The notes under the pieces were generated by a model. The model worked only from the letters and a program-made list of their open reading frames with translations. It was not told the DNA's origin and searched no databases. Of a stretch of 61,518 nucleotides of DNA, positions 1-7,857 are shown in pieces (position 1 is the stretch's first letter; every line of letters begins with the position of its first letter). Origin of the DNA: Campylobacter sp. MIT 99-7217 (lineage in GTDB: Bacteria > Campylobacterota > Campylobacteria > Campylobacterales > Campylobacteraceae). The translations under genes and the position numbers were made by a program. Where the stretch lies: assembly GCF_006864365.1 (NCBI RefSeq), contig NZ_QHLJ01000008.1, forward strand, positions 1 to 61,518, written 5' to 3'.

Positions 1-1
1 A

Positions 2-274
2 AGTAAATACTGTCAAAATGAAGCCTTAAAAGCTTTGAAAGATTTGACTTCAAACTTAGCTCCTATTAGCAAAAATATAGTGATGACTTATAATAATACT
101 TATAATTCTAATTCAAGTTCAAGCCAAAATAAGATAAAATTAGAAGAAATCAAAGCCCTATTAGAAGAATATGGAAAAACAAGGCTTTTTAAGCTTGATT
201 TTAAGCCCTTTAGTGCTGGAAAAACAGAGTTTAAGGATCATAAGGAAATCATTTTTTTAAGTGAGTTAAGATGA
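2..274 (+). CDS. Probable adenine-specific DNA methyltransferase, C-terminal part (5' end outside window)
   Basis: The frame is open from the window edge, so the TTG at 35 is not the real start; about 90 C-terminal residues are visible. They contain an N-rich segment (VMTYNNTYNSNSSSSQNKI) and a closing stretch with SAGKT and HKEIIF, which I associate with the C-termini of D12-class type II adenine methyltransferases; this is recognition from memory, without catalytic motifs in view. The stop overlaps the start of the next methyltransferase by 4 nt (ATGA at 271-274), and an AlwI-like endonuclease follows. Two methyltransferases are expected for an asymmetric type IIS site, one per strand, so this would be the first modification subunit of the same system. 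Confidence 0.5.
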   Translation, partial: SKYCQNEALKALKDLTSNLAPISKNIVMTYNNTYNSNSSSSQNKIKLEEIKALLEEYGKTRLFKLDFKPFSAGKTEFKDHKEIIFLSELR

Positions 275-1215
275 AAGAAGCGACACTTTTTGATGAATTA
301 GAGGATTTATCACTTTCTTTTGATTATCTGCGTTCGCCCTTTTTTTATGTGGGGGATAAATTTAAGCTCATGCCCCAGCTTTTAAATCTTTTTCCAAAAC
401 ATATAAATACCTATATAGAGGCTTTTTGCGGAGGGGGAAGCTCTTTTTTAAATGTAAGGGCTAAGAAATATTTACTTAATGATAAAGATGAACATATCAT
501 AAATTTACACCGCTTTTTATCAAGCAAGGATATGAACTTTTTAGAGGAGCTTTTTAAGCTTATTGCTCATTATAAGCTTTCTTGTTCGCTTAAAAATATA
601 AGTCCTGATTTAAGTATGAAAAAGGAATTTAAAAAGACTTATTTTGCTAGGTTTAATAAGGAGGCTTATTTAAATTTAAGGGCTGATTTTAATGCTGATA
701 AAAAGGATCTAGCAAGGCTTTATTTGCTTTTGATTTACGGCTTTAACCGCTTTTTGCGTTTTAATGCTAAGGGAGATTTTAATCTACCTGTTGGCAATGT
801 GGATTTTAATCTTAATGTTTTAAATGCTTTAAAATCTTATTTTTCCTTTATGAAAGGCAAAGAGCTTGATTTTTACAATCTTGATTTTGAGGATTTTTTA
901 AAAAAACTTGATTTAAAAAAAGATGATTTTATCTATCTTGATCCTCCTTATCTTATCAGCAGTAGCGAGTACAACAAGCTTTGGAGTGAAAAAGAAGAAA
1001 AAAGACTTTATGAATTTTTAGCCAAGCTTAATAGCAAAAAACTTCGTTTTGGCTTGAGCAATATTTTAAGGCACAAGGGCAAAACGAATAAGCTTTTAGA
1101 AAAATTTATGCAAAATTATGAAAGCTTTGTTATTAAAAGTAATTATATAAGCTTTAATGATAATAGCATTAAAAAAGATAGCCTTGAGGTTTTTATAAGA
1201 AATTATAAGGATTAA
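271..1215 (+). CDS. D12-class (Dam-like) adenine DNA methyltransferase
   Basis: This 314-residue protein should transfer a methyl group from AdoMet to adenine N6. Motif I is EAFCGGGSSF (residues 50-59), the AdoMet site, and motif IV is DPPY (224-227), the catalytic site; the order I then IV is that of alpha-class enzymes of the Dam/DpnII-A family (D12). The N-terminal segment SPFFYVGDKFKLMPQL matches the family entry motif (pFlrwaGgK-like). It overlaps the upstream methyltransferase by 4 nt and ends 1 nt before the AlwI-like endonuclease, so the three probably form one operon. The inferred target is GGATC, because AlwI-type enzymes cut near that sequence and GATC methylation blocks them. Confidence 0.9.
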   Translation: MKEATLFDELEDLSLSFDYLRSPFFYVGDKFKLMPQLLNLFPKHINTYIEAFCGGGSSFLNVRAKKYLLNDKDEHIINLHRFLSSKDMNFLEELFKLIAHYKLSCSLKNISPDLSMKKEFKKTYFARFNKEAYLNLRADFNADKKDLARLYLLLIYGFNRFLRFNAKGDFNLPVGNVDFNLNVLNALKSYFSFMKGKELDFYNLDFEDFLKKLDLKKDDFIYLDPPYLISSSEYNKLWSEKEEKRLYEFLAKLNSKKLRFGLSNILRHKGKTNKLLEKFMQNYESFVIKSNYISFNDNSIKKDSLEVFIRNYKD

Positions 1216-1216
1216 A

Positions 1217-2749
1217 ATGGCAAAAGCTAGTTATAAAATCTTATCATTTAGCACAACTATGAGATCAGCTGAAAGAATGGCTTCTTTTTTAAAGCTTTTA
1301 ACCCCCTTTGAAAATCAAATTTTAAGCCACGAGCTTATTATGCAAATCGTAGCAGAGCTTATAAAAAATAAGCTTTATGTTCCCGTTTATGCAAACAAAG
1401 CTTTTAAGCAAAGTGAAGAAAATTTTAGCGACAAGCAGGTAAAAATCATCATAGAAAATTCCCCTCAAAATCATAAAGAAGCTGGATTTGATAAGGGTTG
1501 GGACTCTCGCTTTGATACTTGGTATAAGTTGATGATGGAATTTGGCTTTTGTTTTTATGCTATGAATAAGCCTTTGATTATCTCACAAGCAGGACATTTG
1601 CTTATAGATGCCTTTAATGAAAATCCTAGCAATGATGAAAAAATTGCAAATATCTTTTTAAATTGCATGATGAAATATCAAAGCAAGAATCCTTTTAGGA
1701 AGGTTTTAAACGATAATAAACCCTTAATTTTGCTTTTGCAAACGATGAAATTACTTAAAAGTAAAACTAAGGATAGTAAGATACATAAGCTTGAGCTTCC
1801 TTTTTTGCTTTGCTATCCTGATGATAATGCTTTAAATTTAGCTGATTTTATCCTAGCTTTTAGAAAAGAATATCCTAGTTTTAATTATTCGGGCGATATT
1901 ATTTATGAAAAATGCCTAGAGCTTTTAAACTCAAAAAATACTCTTCGTTTTAAAAAGGTGCAAATTCTTAGAGAAAGCATTGATGAATATATAAGAAAGA
2001 TGAGAATTACAGGTATTATTTCTTTGAGAGCAAATGGTAGATTTTTGGATTTTAATAGCTTTGAAATGCCAAAAATTGAGTATATTTTAAAAAATTATAA
2101 GAGCAAAACTCGCCATTTCAAAGATAAAATAAGCTTTTTTAACTATATGGGAGAAATTAATACTCAAATTTTTAATTTAAATTCGAGCGAAAAAAGCGAT
2201 ACAAAAGAGAGTTTAAAGCTTCAAAGCCTAGAAAATTTTGCTAAAAATTACACAAGGGAGCAAATTTTTACCGAACTTAAAATCTTAAATAACAAAAAAT
2301 TAAGTAGTAAGGACGAGCTTTTTAAATTTATCCCTGAGCCTTTAAGATTAGAGTTTTTAAGTGCTATTTCTTTGAAGCAAAATTGTGTAAATTTAAAGGT
2401 ATTGCCAAATTATATTATCGATGATGAGGGCTTGCCAAAAAGCCATGCAGGTGCAAATTTGGCAGATATTATTTGCCTTGATAAAAAAAATAAAAGCATA
2501 ATCGAGCTAAGTCTTATAAGCTCAAAGGCTCAGCTTAGCCTAGAATTAATCCCTATCACAAGACATTTAAAACAAAGCAAGGCTGATTTTGCTTTCTTTG
2601 TTGCTCCAAACATACACGAGGACGCTAAAATTTATACAGAATTTATCAAATACAAAGAAAAGCTTGATATTACAAATTTAAGTATTTTAGATTTTATAGA
2701 GCTTTTAAGCTCATGCTTTGATAAAAAATTACCTTTAAAAAGAGTTTAA
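1217..2749 (+). CDS. AlwI-family type IIS restriction endonuclease
   Basis: The N-terminus (KILSFSTTMRSAERMASFLK) is the hallmark of the AlwI/PleI/BstNBI endonuclease family, which binds an asymmetric 5-bp site and cuts a few bases to one side. Acidic residues E379, D417, E430 and E443 lie at spacings 38/13/13. From memory, the catalytic residues of the related nickase BspD6I are E418, D456, E469 and E482, which have identical spacings, so the active site looks intact. The D417 and E430 strands read LADIICLD and SIIELSLI. At 510 residues it is of normal length. It is 1 nt from the upstream methyltransferase and 2 nt from the downstream pseudouridine synthase. Confidence 0.85.
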   Translation: MAKASYKILSFSTTMRSAERMASFLKLLTPFENQILSHELIMQIVAELIKNKLYVPVYANKAFKQSEENFSDKQVKIIIENSPQNHKEAGFDKGWDSRFDTWYKLMMEFGFCFYAMNKPLIISQAGHLLIDAFNENPSNDEKIANIFLNCMMKYQSKNPFRKVLNDNKPLILLLQTMKLLKSKTKDSKIHKLELPFLLCYPDDNALNLADFILAFRKEYPSFNYSGDIIYEKCLELLNSKNTLRFKKVQILRESIDEYIRKMRITGIISLRANGRFLDFNSFEMPKIEYILKNYKSKTRHFKDKISFFNYMGEINTQIFNLNSSEKSDTKESLKLQSLENFAKNYTREQIFTELKILNNKKLSSKDELFKFIPEPLRLEFLSAISLKQNCVNLKVLPNYIIDDEGLPKSHAGANLADIICLDKKNKSIIELSLISSKAQLSLELIPITRHLKQSKADFAFFVAPNIHEDAKIYTEFIKYKEKLDITNLSILDFIELLSSCFDKKLPLKRV

Positions 2750-2751
2750 AA

Positions 2752-3513
2752 ATGCGTATAAATAAATTCATCTCGCACAATACAAAATACTCTCGCCGTG
2801 AGGCTGATGAGCTGATAAAGCAAGGAAAAGTGAAGCTAAATTCAGCTCTTGCCAAGCTTAGCGACGAAGTTAAGGATACGGACAAGCTTTTTATAAACGG
2901 CAAAAGAGTGCATAAGAGGAGCAAATTTAGCGTCATCATCTATCACAAGCAAAAAGGCGAGCTAGTAAGCAGCAAGGACGAGCGAGGAAGAAGGCTCATT
3001 TATGATAGCTTACCGCGTGAATTTAGAGCCTTTAGAAGCGTGGGCAGGCTTGATTTTGCGAGTGAGGGTTTGCTTTTGCTAAGCGATAGCCCTGTGATCG
3101 CTGATGCTTTGATGCACAGCGACCTAGAAAGAGAATACTACCTCAAAGTGCGTGGCAACATAAGCAAAGAAGTCACTGAGGCTATGCAAAATGGGCTTGA
3201 GATCAAAGACGAGATCAAAGGTGCTCACGCAAAGACCAAGATCACTTCGATGAGCTTTGCTCCTTTTTTGAGCTTTGAAATTTTTGGCGCAAGTGGGGGT
3301 TATACCAAGCTAAAAGTGCTTATCAATGAGGGGAAAAATAGAGAGCTAAGGCGTTTTTTTGGGCATTTTGACTTAGAAGTTGTGGAGCTTAAACGCGTCG
3401 CCTTTGGGGTGCTTGAGCTTGGCATGCTAAAGCCCGGCAAATACCGCTTTTTAGAAAAAGGCGAATATGAAAAGCTTAGGGATTTTTTAAAAACGAATGC
3501 GGTGTATTATTAA
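2752..3513 (+). CDS. rRNA pseudouridine synthase, RsuA/RluB family
   Basis: The protein (253 aa) begins with an S4 RNA-binding domain (residues 1-48, MRINKFISHNTKYSRREADE) and continues with the RsuA/RluB/E/F catalytic domain. The catalytic motif is GRLDFASEGLLLLS, in which the Asp attacks the uridine. A later conserved loop is GKNRELRRFF. Enzymes of this family convert a uridine of 16S or 23S rRNA to pseudouridine; which position cannot be read from sequence alone. A homologue exists in C. jejuni (Cj0708, from memory). GC content is visibly higher than in the flanking restriction genes, consistent with a core gene beside an acquired locus. Confidence 0.88.
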   Translation: MRINKFISHNTKYSRREADELIKQGKVKLNSALAKLSDEVKDTDKLFINGKRVHKRSKFSVIIYHKQKGELVSSKDERGRRLIYDSLPREFRAFRSVGRLDFASEGLLLLSDSPVIADALMHSDLEREYYLKVRGNISKEVTEAMQNGLEIKDEIKGAHAKTKITSMSFAPFLSFEIFGASGGYTKLKVLINEGKNRELRRFFGHFDLEVVELKRVAFGVLELGMLKPGKYRFLEKGEYEKLRDFLKTNAVYY

Positions 3514-3527
3514 AAATTTAGGGGATA

Positions 3528-4043
3528 ATGATGATTAGCAAAGAAAATTTTAAAGAAGTATTAGAAATTTTAGGCTTTAAGCAAAAGGGTAAAAATTTTT
3601 ATGAAAAGCACTTTAAAGAGCAAAATTGTGATTTAAAGGTTGATTTTGAAAAAGGCGAGCTAATCTATCCAGAGCAAATAAAAAAAGAGTCAAACACCAC
3701 AAGCAACTTTAGCCAAAATGAAAATTTTGTCGTTTTTGAGTGCGTTAATAGACTATTAGAAAAGGGCTACAAAGTAGAGCATTTAATACTAGAAAAAACT
3801 TGGAGCTTGGGGCATTCAGGCAAAAGCGGTAGAGCTGATATTAGTGTATTTGATGAAAATAACGAAAATATACTTTTAATCATAGAGTGCAAAACCGCAG
3901 GCAATGAGTATAAAAAAGCTAGAAAAGATCTTTTTGATGATGAGAGTGGCAAACAGCTTTTTAGCTACGCCGCACAGGCTCGCTCCACAAAATGGCTAGA
4001 TTTATACGCTAGTGATTTTGATATAAATAAAAACAAAGCCTAA
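3528..4043 (+). pseudogene. Truncated N-terminal fragment of a restriction/modification enzyme (PD-(D/E)XK nuclease domain)
   Basis: A 171-codon frame with ribosome binding site AGGGGAT and tandem ATGs at 3528 and 3531. It holds a nuclease-like core: W-SLGHSGKSGRADI followed by NILLIIECK, i.e. the D...ECK arrangement of HsdR_N-type PD-(D/E)XK folds. Such domains normally sit at the N-terminus of N-6 methylase fusion proteins of 1,000 or more residues. Here the frame ends soon after the conserved segment KQLFSYAAQARSTKWL, with no methyltransferase or target-recognition region behind it. The last residues (DINKNKA) appear unrelated. I read this as the remnant of a type IIG or type I-like enzyme; a small standalone nuclease is possible but less likely. 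Confidence 0.6.
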
Positions 4044-4082
4044 ACAAAGGTAAATTGAAGTAAAATTTAAAGCTTCATAGTC

Positions 4083-4113
4083 TAAATTTAGCCTTTTATC
4101 AAGGCTAAATTTA
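4083..4113. terminator. Hairpin downstream of nuclease remnant
   Basis: A 13-bp perfect inverted repeat (TAAATTTAGCCTT / AAGGCTAAATTTA) with a 5-nt loop lies 40 nt after the truncated frame. It lacks a clean T-run, so it is a probable but not certain terminator. Confidence 0.45.
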
Positions 4114-4203
4114 AGTTTGCTTAAATTTAGCAAAGTAAAAATTTAAGGATCTAAATTTTTCAAAGCTTTTTTGAAATAACATAAAAATTTAAATAATTTA
4201 TGT

Positions 4204-4235
4204 TATAATCCACGCCTTAGTTTGCAGTCTGCAAA
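4204..4235 (+). promoter_or_regulatory. Promoter and leader hairpin of the symporter gene
   Basis: TATAAT at 4204-4209 is an exact sigma-70 -10 box. It is followed in the leader by the palindrome TTTGCAGTCTGCAAA (4221-4235). The expected RNA start is near 4216, giving a 5' leader of about 40 nt. The ribosome binding site before the ATG at 4256 is weak (TAGGT). Confidence 0.6.
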
Positions 4236-4255
4236 ATCACTTCCTAGGTCTTTTT

Positions 4256-5650
4256 ATGGAAAATTTTCTTATTAATTTCTTTCATTTATCTCAATTTCAA
4301 AGTGTTTTTATACTTTTTTGTTTAGGCGTTTTGTTTTTTGTTTTTAGGGCTTTAAGGTCTAAGTTTAGCCTTGCTTTACTTATGTTTGTAGCTCTGATTT
4401 TAGGCTTTGTTTTGGGTTTTGTTTTGCTATATTTTGCTGATTTTCAAAATGTAGCCCAGCTTAAAAGTTTAAATTCTCAGCATTTTGTCCTAGAGGTTCA
4501 AATTTGGATAAGCTTTTTAAATTCTGTTTATCTAAATATTTTAAAGCTCTTAATCATACCTTTAGTTTTTATTTCTTTGATCAATGTTTTACTAAATTTA
4601 AGCCAAAACTTAAGCTTTAAAGCTGTTTTTTCAAGGGTCTTTTTTTGGCTTTTGCTTTCAACTGCACTTTGTGCTATCATAGGTATAGTTTTAGCTCTTT
4701 TTGGCGAGCTTGGAAGCAGTTTTGCTGTAGTAGAAAGCACAAGAACGCTTAAGGAAGTCAAGGGCTTAAATGAAGTGATTTTAGGTTTGATCCCAAGCAA
4801 TATCATTAGTGCTATGAATACAAATAATATCTTAGGTGTCATCATTTTTGCCTTTATTATAGCCTTTGGAGCTTTGAGCTTAAAAGAGAAAAAAGGCTTT
4901 AGGATTTTCAAGCTTTTGGTGGGCTTTTTTTATGAAATGATGATAAAAATTTGTCTTTTTGTGATCAATTTAATGCCTTTTTTCATCATCACGATGATAG
5001 CCTCCACCCTTTTAGTCAGTGGCTTTGAAAGCATTAAAAATGCTTTTTATTTCATACTTTGGCTTTATATAGCTTTTATTTTAGCCTTTGTTTTGCATGC
5101 AATCATGCTTTTAATGCACGGCTTAAATCCTCTTTTTTATTTCAAAAAAGCCTTGCCAGCTTTACTTATGGCATTTAGCTCAAGAAGCTCGGCAGCGACT
5201 TTGCCTGTAAGCATTTCAAACCTCACGCAAAGGCTTGGAGTAAGCAGTAGCACAGCTTCTTTTGGGGCGAGTTTAGGCACAACTATGGGAATGAATGGTT
5301 GTGCCGGGTATTATGCTACTATGATAGCTATTTTTATGTATAATGCCTTAAATATCCCTGTTGGATTTGGCGAAATTTTGATGATTGTTATTTTGTGCGT
5401 TATTACTTCTTTTGGTATAGCTGGGATTCCTGGTATTACGATAATGATCATTTCGGTTATGCTTTCAGGACTTGGTCTTGAGGAACATTTTGCCTTACTT
5501 GCTGTGATTTTAGCCATTGATCCTATACTTGATATGGCAAGAACTTGTACTAATGTCTCAGGTGCTATGGTGGCAAGTATTATCACAGATAAAGAGCTTA
5601 AAAATCTTGATATTCAAAAATATAAAGAAAATGAAAAAAATAGCCTTTAA
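4256..5650 (+). CDS. Sodium/proton symporter of the DAACS family, TcyP-like (probable L-cystine uptake)
   Basis: This 464-residue inner-membrane protein has many hydrophobic segments, the conserved SSRSSAATLPVSI loop (around residues 308-320) and the motif GTTMGMNGCAGYY. DAACS carriers import dicarboxylates or amino acids with Na+ or H+. The NGCAG signature and extra N-terminal helices resemble the cystine carrier TcyP more than DctA or GltP. A C. jejuni counterpart is Cj0025c (from memory). Substrate is inferred. It stands alone between a strong promoter and a hairpin terminator. Confidence 0.8.
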   Translation: MENFLINFFHLSQFQSVFILFCLGVLFFVFRALRSKFSLALLMFVALILGFVLGFVLLYFADFQNVAQLKSLNSQHFVLEVQIWISFLNSVYLNILKLLIIPLVFISLINVLLNLSQNLSFKAVFSRVFFWLLLSTALCAIIGIVLALFGELGSSFAVVESTRTLKEVKGLNEVILGLIPSNIISAMNTNNILGVIIFAFIIAFGALSLKEKKGFRIFKLLVGFFYEMMIKICLFVINLMPFFIITMIASTLLVSGFESIKNAFYFILWLYIAFILAFVLHAIMLLMHGLNPLFYFKKALPALLMAFSSRSSAATLPVSISNLTQRLGVSSSTASFGASLGTTMGMNGCAGYYATMIAIFMYNALNIPVGFGEILMIVILCVITSFGIAGIPGITIMIISVMLSGLGLEEHFALLAVILAIDPILDMARTCTNVSGAMVASIITDKELKNLDIQKYKENEKNSL

Positions 5651-5667
5651 ATTTAAGGGCTATTTTT
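5636..5667 (+). terminator. Intrinsic terminator of symporter gene
   Basis: AAAAATAGCC pairs with GGCTATTTTT around the stop codon and is followed by T-rich sequence. Confidence 0.65.
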
Positions 5668-5825
5668 AAAATCTCATTTGTTTTTATTTAAGTAGTGATA
5701 GAAATTTGACCTTGTTGATCATTTTGCAATTTTTCAATCCTTGATAAAGTATGAAAAAATAAATTTTTTATGTTATTTTTGTGCTAAAATATAAAAATAT
5801 TTTGATCAATATGAAAGGAGAAATT

Positions 5826-7277
5826 ATGAGTTTACTCATGATTTTAGTAACACTTGTTGCGGTTGTGATCGTGGGGTATTATATCCTCAAATCTTATCAC
5901 CCTGTTTTCGTCTTTTTCTTTTCAGGCATTATTTTGCTAATTGCTGCTTTTTATTTCACAGGCACACCTATACCTAGCGGAGCAAAAAGAGCACCTGAAA
6001 CGATGACTTTTTGGACTACTTTGCTGGATTCTTTTGTCTTTATCACGGACACTTTTAAAAAGCAACTTGCAGGTGTGGGACTTATCATTATGGCAGTAGC
6101 CGGTTTTGCAGGTTATATGAAGTATATCAATGCTTCAGCAAAGCTAGCTTATCTTTCAAACAAACCACTAGGCAAAATTCAAAACAAATATCTCATTTTA
6201 AGTGGGACCTTTGTTGTGGGCATGGCTCTTAAGATAGTGATTTCTTCTTATGCTGGGCTTATGCTTTTGCTTCTTGCTTGCATTTATCCTGTGCTTGTTT
6301 CTTTAAAAATTCGTCCTATCACAGCTGTTGCCGTGCTTTCTTTGATAGGTATTGATTATGGTCCAAAAGATGGTAACACAGTTCAGCTTGCAGGTATAGT
6401 TGGACAGCAAGATAATGTGGTCGGGATTTTCCTTGATTATCAAATTTATCCTGTTCTTGTTTATGTAGTTCTTTTGGCGATTTTGATCCCTTTTTATTTT
6501 TCTTATATCGATAAAAAAGACGCAAAAAATGGCGTTGTTGATGAGGCTGTTGAGATAGGAGAGATCATAGATCCAAAATGCCCGACCTACTATATCTTTT
6601 TTCCATGGCTTCCTGTGGTATTTTTATTTGCGGCGTATTTTTTAAATTTCAAGCTTGATGTTGTTACTGTTATTTTTGTGTCTATTGCTATTGTTTTCAT
6701 TATAGAATTTATCAGACACAGAAGCGCTAAGGTGCTTTGTGATGGTATGGTTGTGATCTTAAAGTCAATGGCTGATATTTTTATCTCAGTTGTAAGTATC
6801 ATCGTTGCAGCAGGTGTTTTTGCTGAGGGTATTAAAGCACTTGGCGGTATAGGCACTTTGGCTGAGATCGTTTCTGGAATGGGTGCTTCAGCCGTGATTT
6901 TAACCATTGCTATACTTAGTTTTATCGTGTATTTTGCTACTGTTATCATGGGTTCAGGTATCGCAGCCTTTCAAGCCTTTGGTAAAATAGCTAATGATAT
7001 AGCTCCAAAACTTGGTATCCCACCGATCACCCTTGTTCTTCCTCTTGAAATCGCTTCTTGCTTGGGAAGATCAGCTTCGCCTATTGCTGGTGGTGTTATC
7101 GCTCTTGCAGGCTTTGCAAAGGTAGCTCCTATGGAGATCATCAAACGTACTATGCCACTTTTAATCATAGCCATGATAGCTAATATCCTTACAGCTTGGT
7201 GGCTTACCACAAAAGATGTGCCTGAGTATATGAAAACCGCACCACAAACAAACACAGAGCTTATCAAACATGCTTGA
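5826..7277 (+). CDS. dcuC: C4-dicarboxylate transporter, DcuC family
   Basis: I place the start at the ATG at 5826, preceded by AAAGGAG, rather than at a GTG at 5781; this gives 483 residues. The protein is very hydrophobic with 12 or so segments. Family signatures include SYHPVFVFFFSGIIL near the N-terminus, IDYGPKDGNTVQLAG in the middle and GRSASPIAGG near the C-terminus. DcuC carriers exchange or export C4-dicarboxylates such as succinate, mainly in fumarate-respiring cells. A perfect terminator hairpin overlaps its stop, 18 nt before luxS. Confidence 0.85.
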   Translation: MSLLMILVTLVAVVIVGYYILKSYHPVFVFFFSGIILLIAAFYFTGTPIPSGAKRAPETMTFWTTLLDSFVFITDTFKKQLAGVGLIIMAVAGFAGYMKYINASAKLAYLSNKPLGKIQNKYLILSGTFVVGMALKIVISSYAGLMLLLLACIYPVLVSLKIRPITAVAVLSLIGIDYGPKDGNTVQLAGIVGQQDNVVGIFLDYQIYPVLVYVVLLAILIPFYFSYIDKKDAKNGVVDEAVEIGEIIDPKCPTYYIFFPWLPVVFLFAAYFLNFKLDVVTVIFVSIAIVFIIEFIRHRSAKVLCDGMVVILKSMADIFISVVSIIVAAGVFAEGIKALGGIGTLAEIVSGMGASAVILTIAILSFIVYFATVIMGSGIAAFQAFGKIANDIAPKLGIPPITLVLPLEIASCLGRSASPIAGGVIALAGFAKVAPMEIIKRTMPLLIIAMIANILTAWWLTTKDVPEYMKTAPQTNTELIKHA

Positions 7278-7288
7278 TAAGCTTTTTT
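7258..7288 (+). terminator. Intrinsic terminator between dcuC and luxS
   Basis: A 10-bp perfect stem (AGCTTATCAA / TTGATAAGCT) with a 6-nt loop (7268-7273) runs into a T-run (7283-7288). The stem includes the last codons of dcuC. The luxS ATG is only 18 nt further, leaving no room for a separate luxS promoter after it. Confidence 0.8.
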
Positions 7289-7306
7289 AGATGAAAGGAA
7301 AAAATT

Positions 7307-7792
7307 ATGCCATTACTTGATAGTTTCAAAGTCGATCACACTATAATGCCAGCACCTGCAGTGCGTTTGGCAAAAACCATGCAAACACCAAAAGGAGATA
7401 CGATCAGCGTTTTTGATCTGCGTTTTTGCGTGCCAAACAAGGACATTTTGCCAGAAAAGGGTATCCATACTTTAGAGCATTTATTTGCCGGCTTTATGAG
7501 GGATCATTTAAATTCAAATGATGTTGAGATCATTGATATTTCTCCTATGGGTTGTAGAACAGGCTTTTATATGAGCCTGATAGGAAAGCCTGATGATGAA
7601 AGGGTTGTAAATGCTTGGAAAAGTTCTATGCAAGATGTTTTAAATGCAAAGGCTATCCCAGAAGCAAACAAATATCAATGCGGCACTTGCACGCTTCATT
7701 CCATAGAAGAAGCAAAGCAAATCGCACAAAATGTTCTTGATAAAAACATTGGCATAATGGATACTCAAAAGCTTCTATTAAAAGACTTGTGA
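7307..7792 (+). CDS. luxS: S-ribosylhomocysteine lyase (autoinducer-2 synthase)
   Basis: LuxS splits S-ribosylhomocysteine into homocysteine and DPD, the AI-2 precursor, in the activated methyl cycle. All key residues are present: metal ligands H54 and H58 in HTLEH, E57, C83 of the PMGCRTG loop and C128 in CGTC. Length (161 aa) is normal. The ribosome binding site is AAGGAAAA. It lies directly behind dcuC and its terminator, so expression must come from readthrough or from a promoter inside dcuC. Confidence 0.96.
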   Translation: MPLLDSFKVDHTIMPAPAVRLAKTMQTPKGDTISVFDLRFCVPNKDILPEKGIHTLEHLFAGFMRDHLNSNDVEIIDISPMGCRTGFYMSLIGKPDDERVVNAWKSSMQDVLNAKAIPEANKYQCGTCTLHSIEEAKQIAQNVLDKNIGIMDTQKLLLKDL

Positions 7793-7796
7793 TGAG

Positions 7797-7815
7797 GGCG
7801 GGTAAAACTCGCCTT
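7797..7815 (+). terminator. Terminator-like hairpin after luxS
   Basis: GGCGGGT and ACTCGCC form a 7-bp stem with an AAA loop directly after the luxS stop, followed by TTTAAG. Confidence 0.5.
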
Positions 7816-7857
7816 TAAGTTTTATTGACTTCCTAAATTTTCATATAAAGGGTATCT

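Noticed and set aside
271-1215. Possible CtsM-type methyltransferase (RAATTY, DNA-uptake mark)
   Set aside because: The D12/Dam-like sequence and the adjacent AlwI-type endonuclease point to a GATC-containing target.
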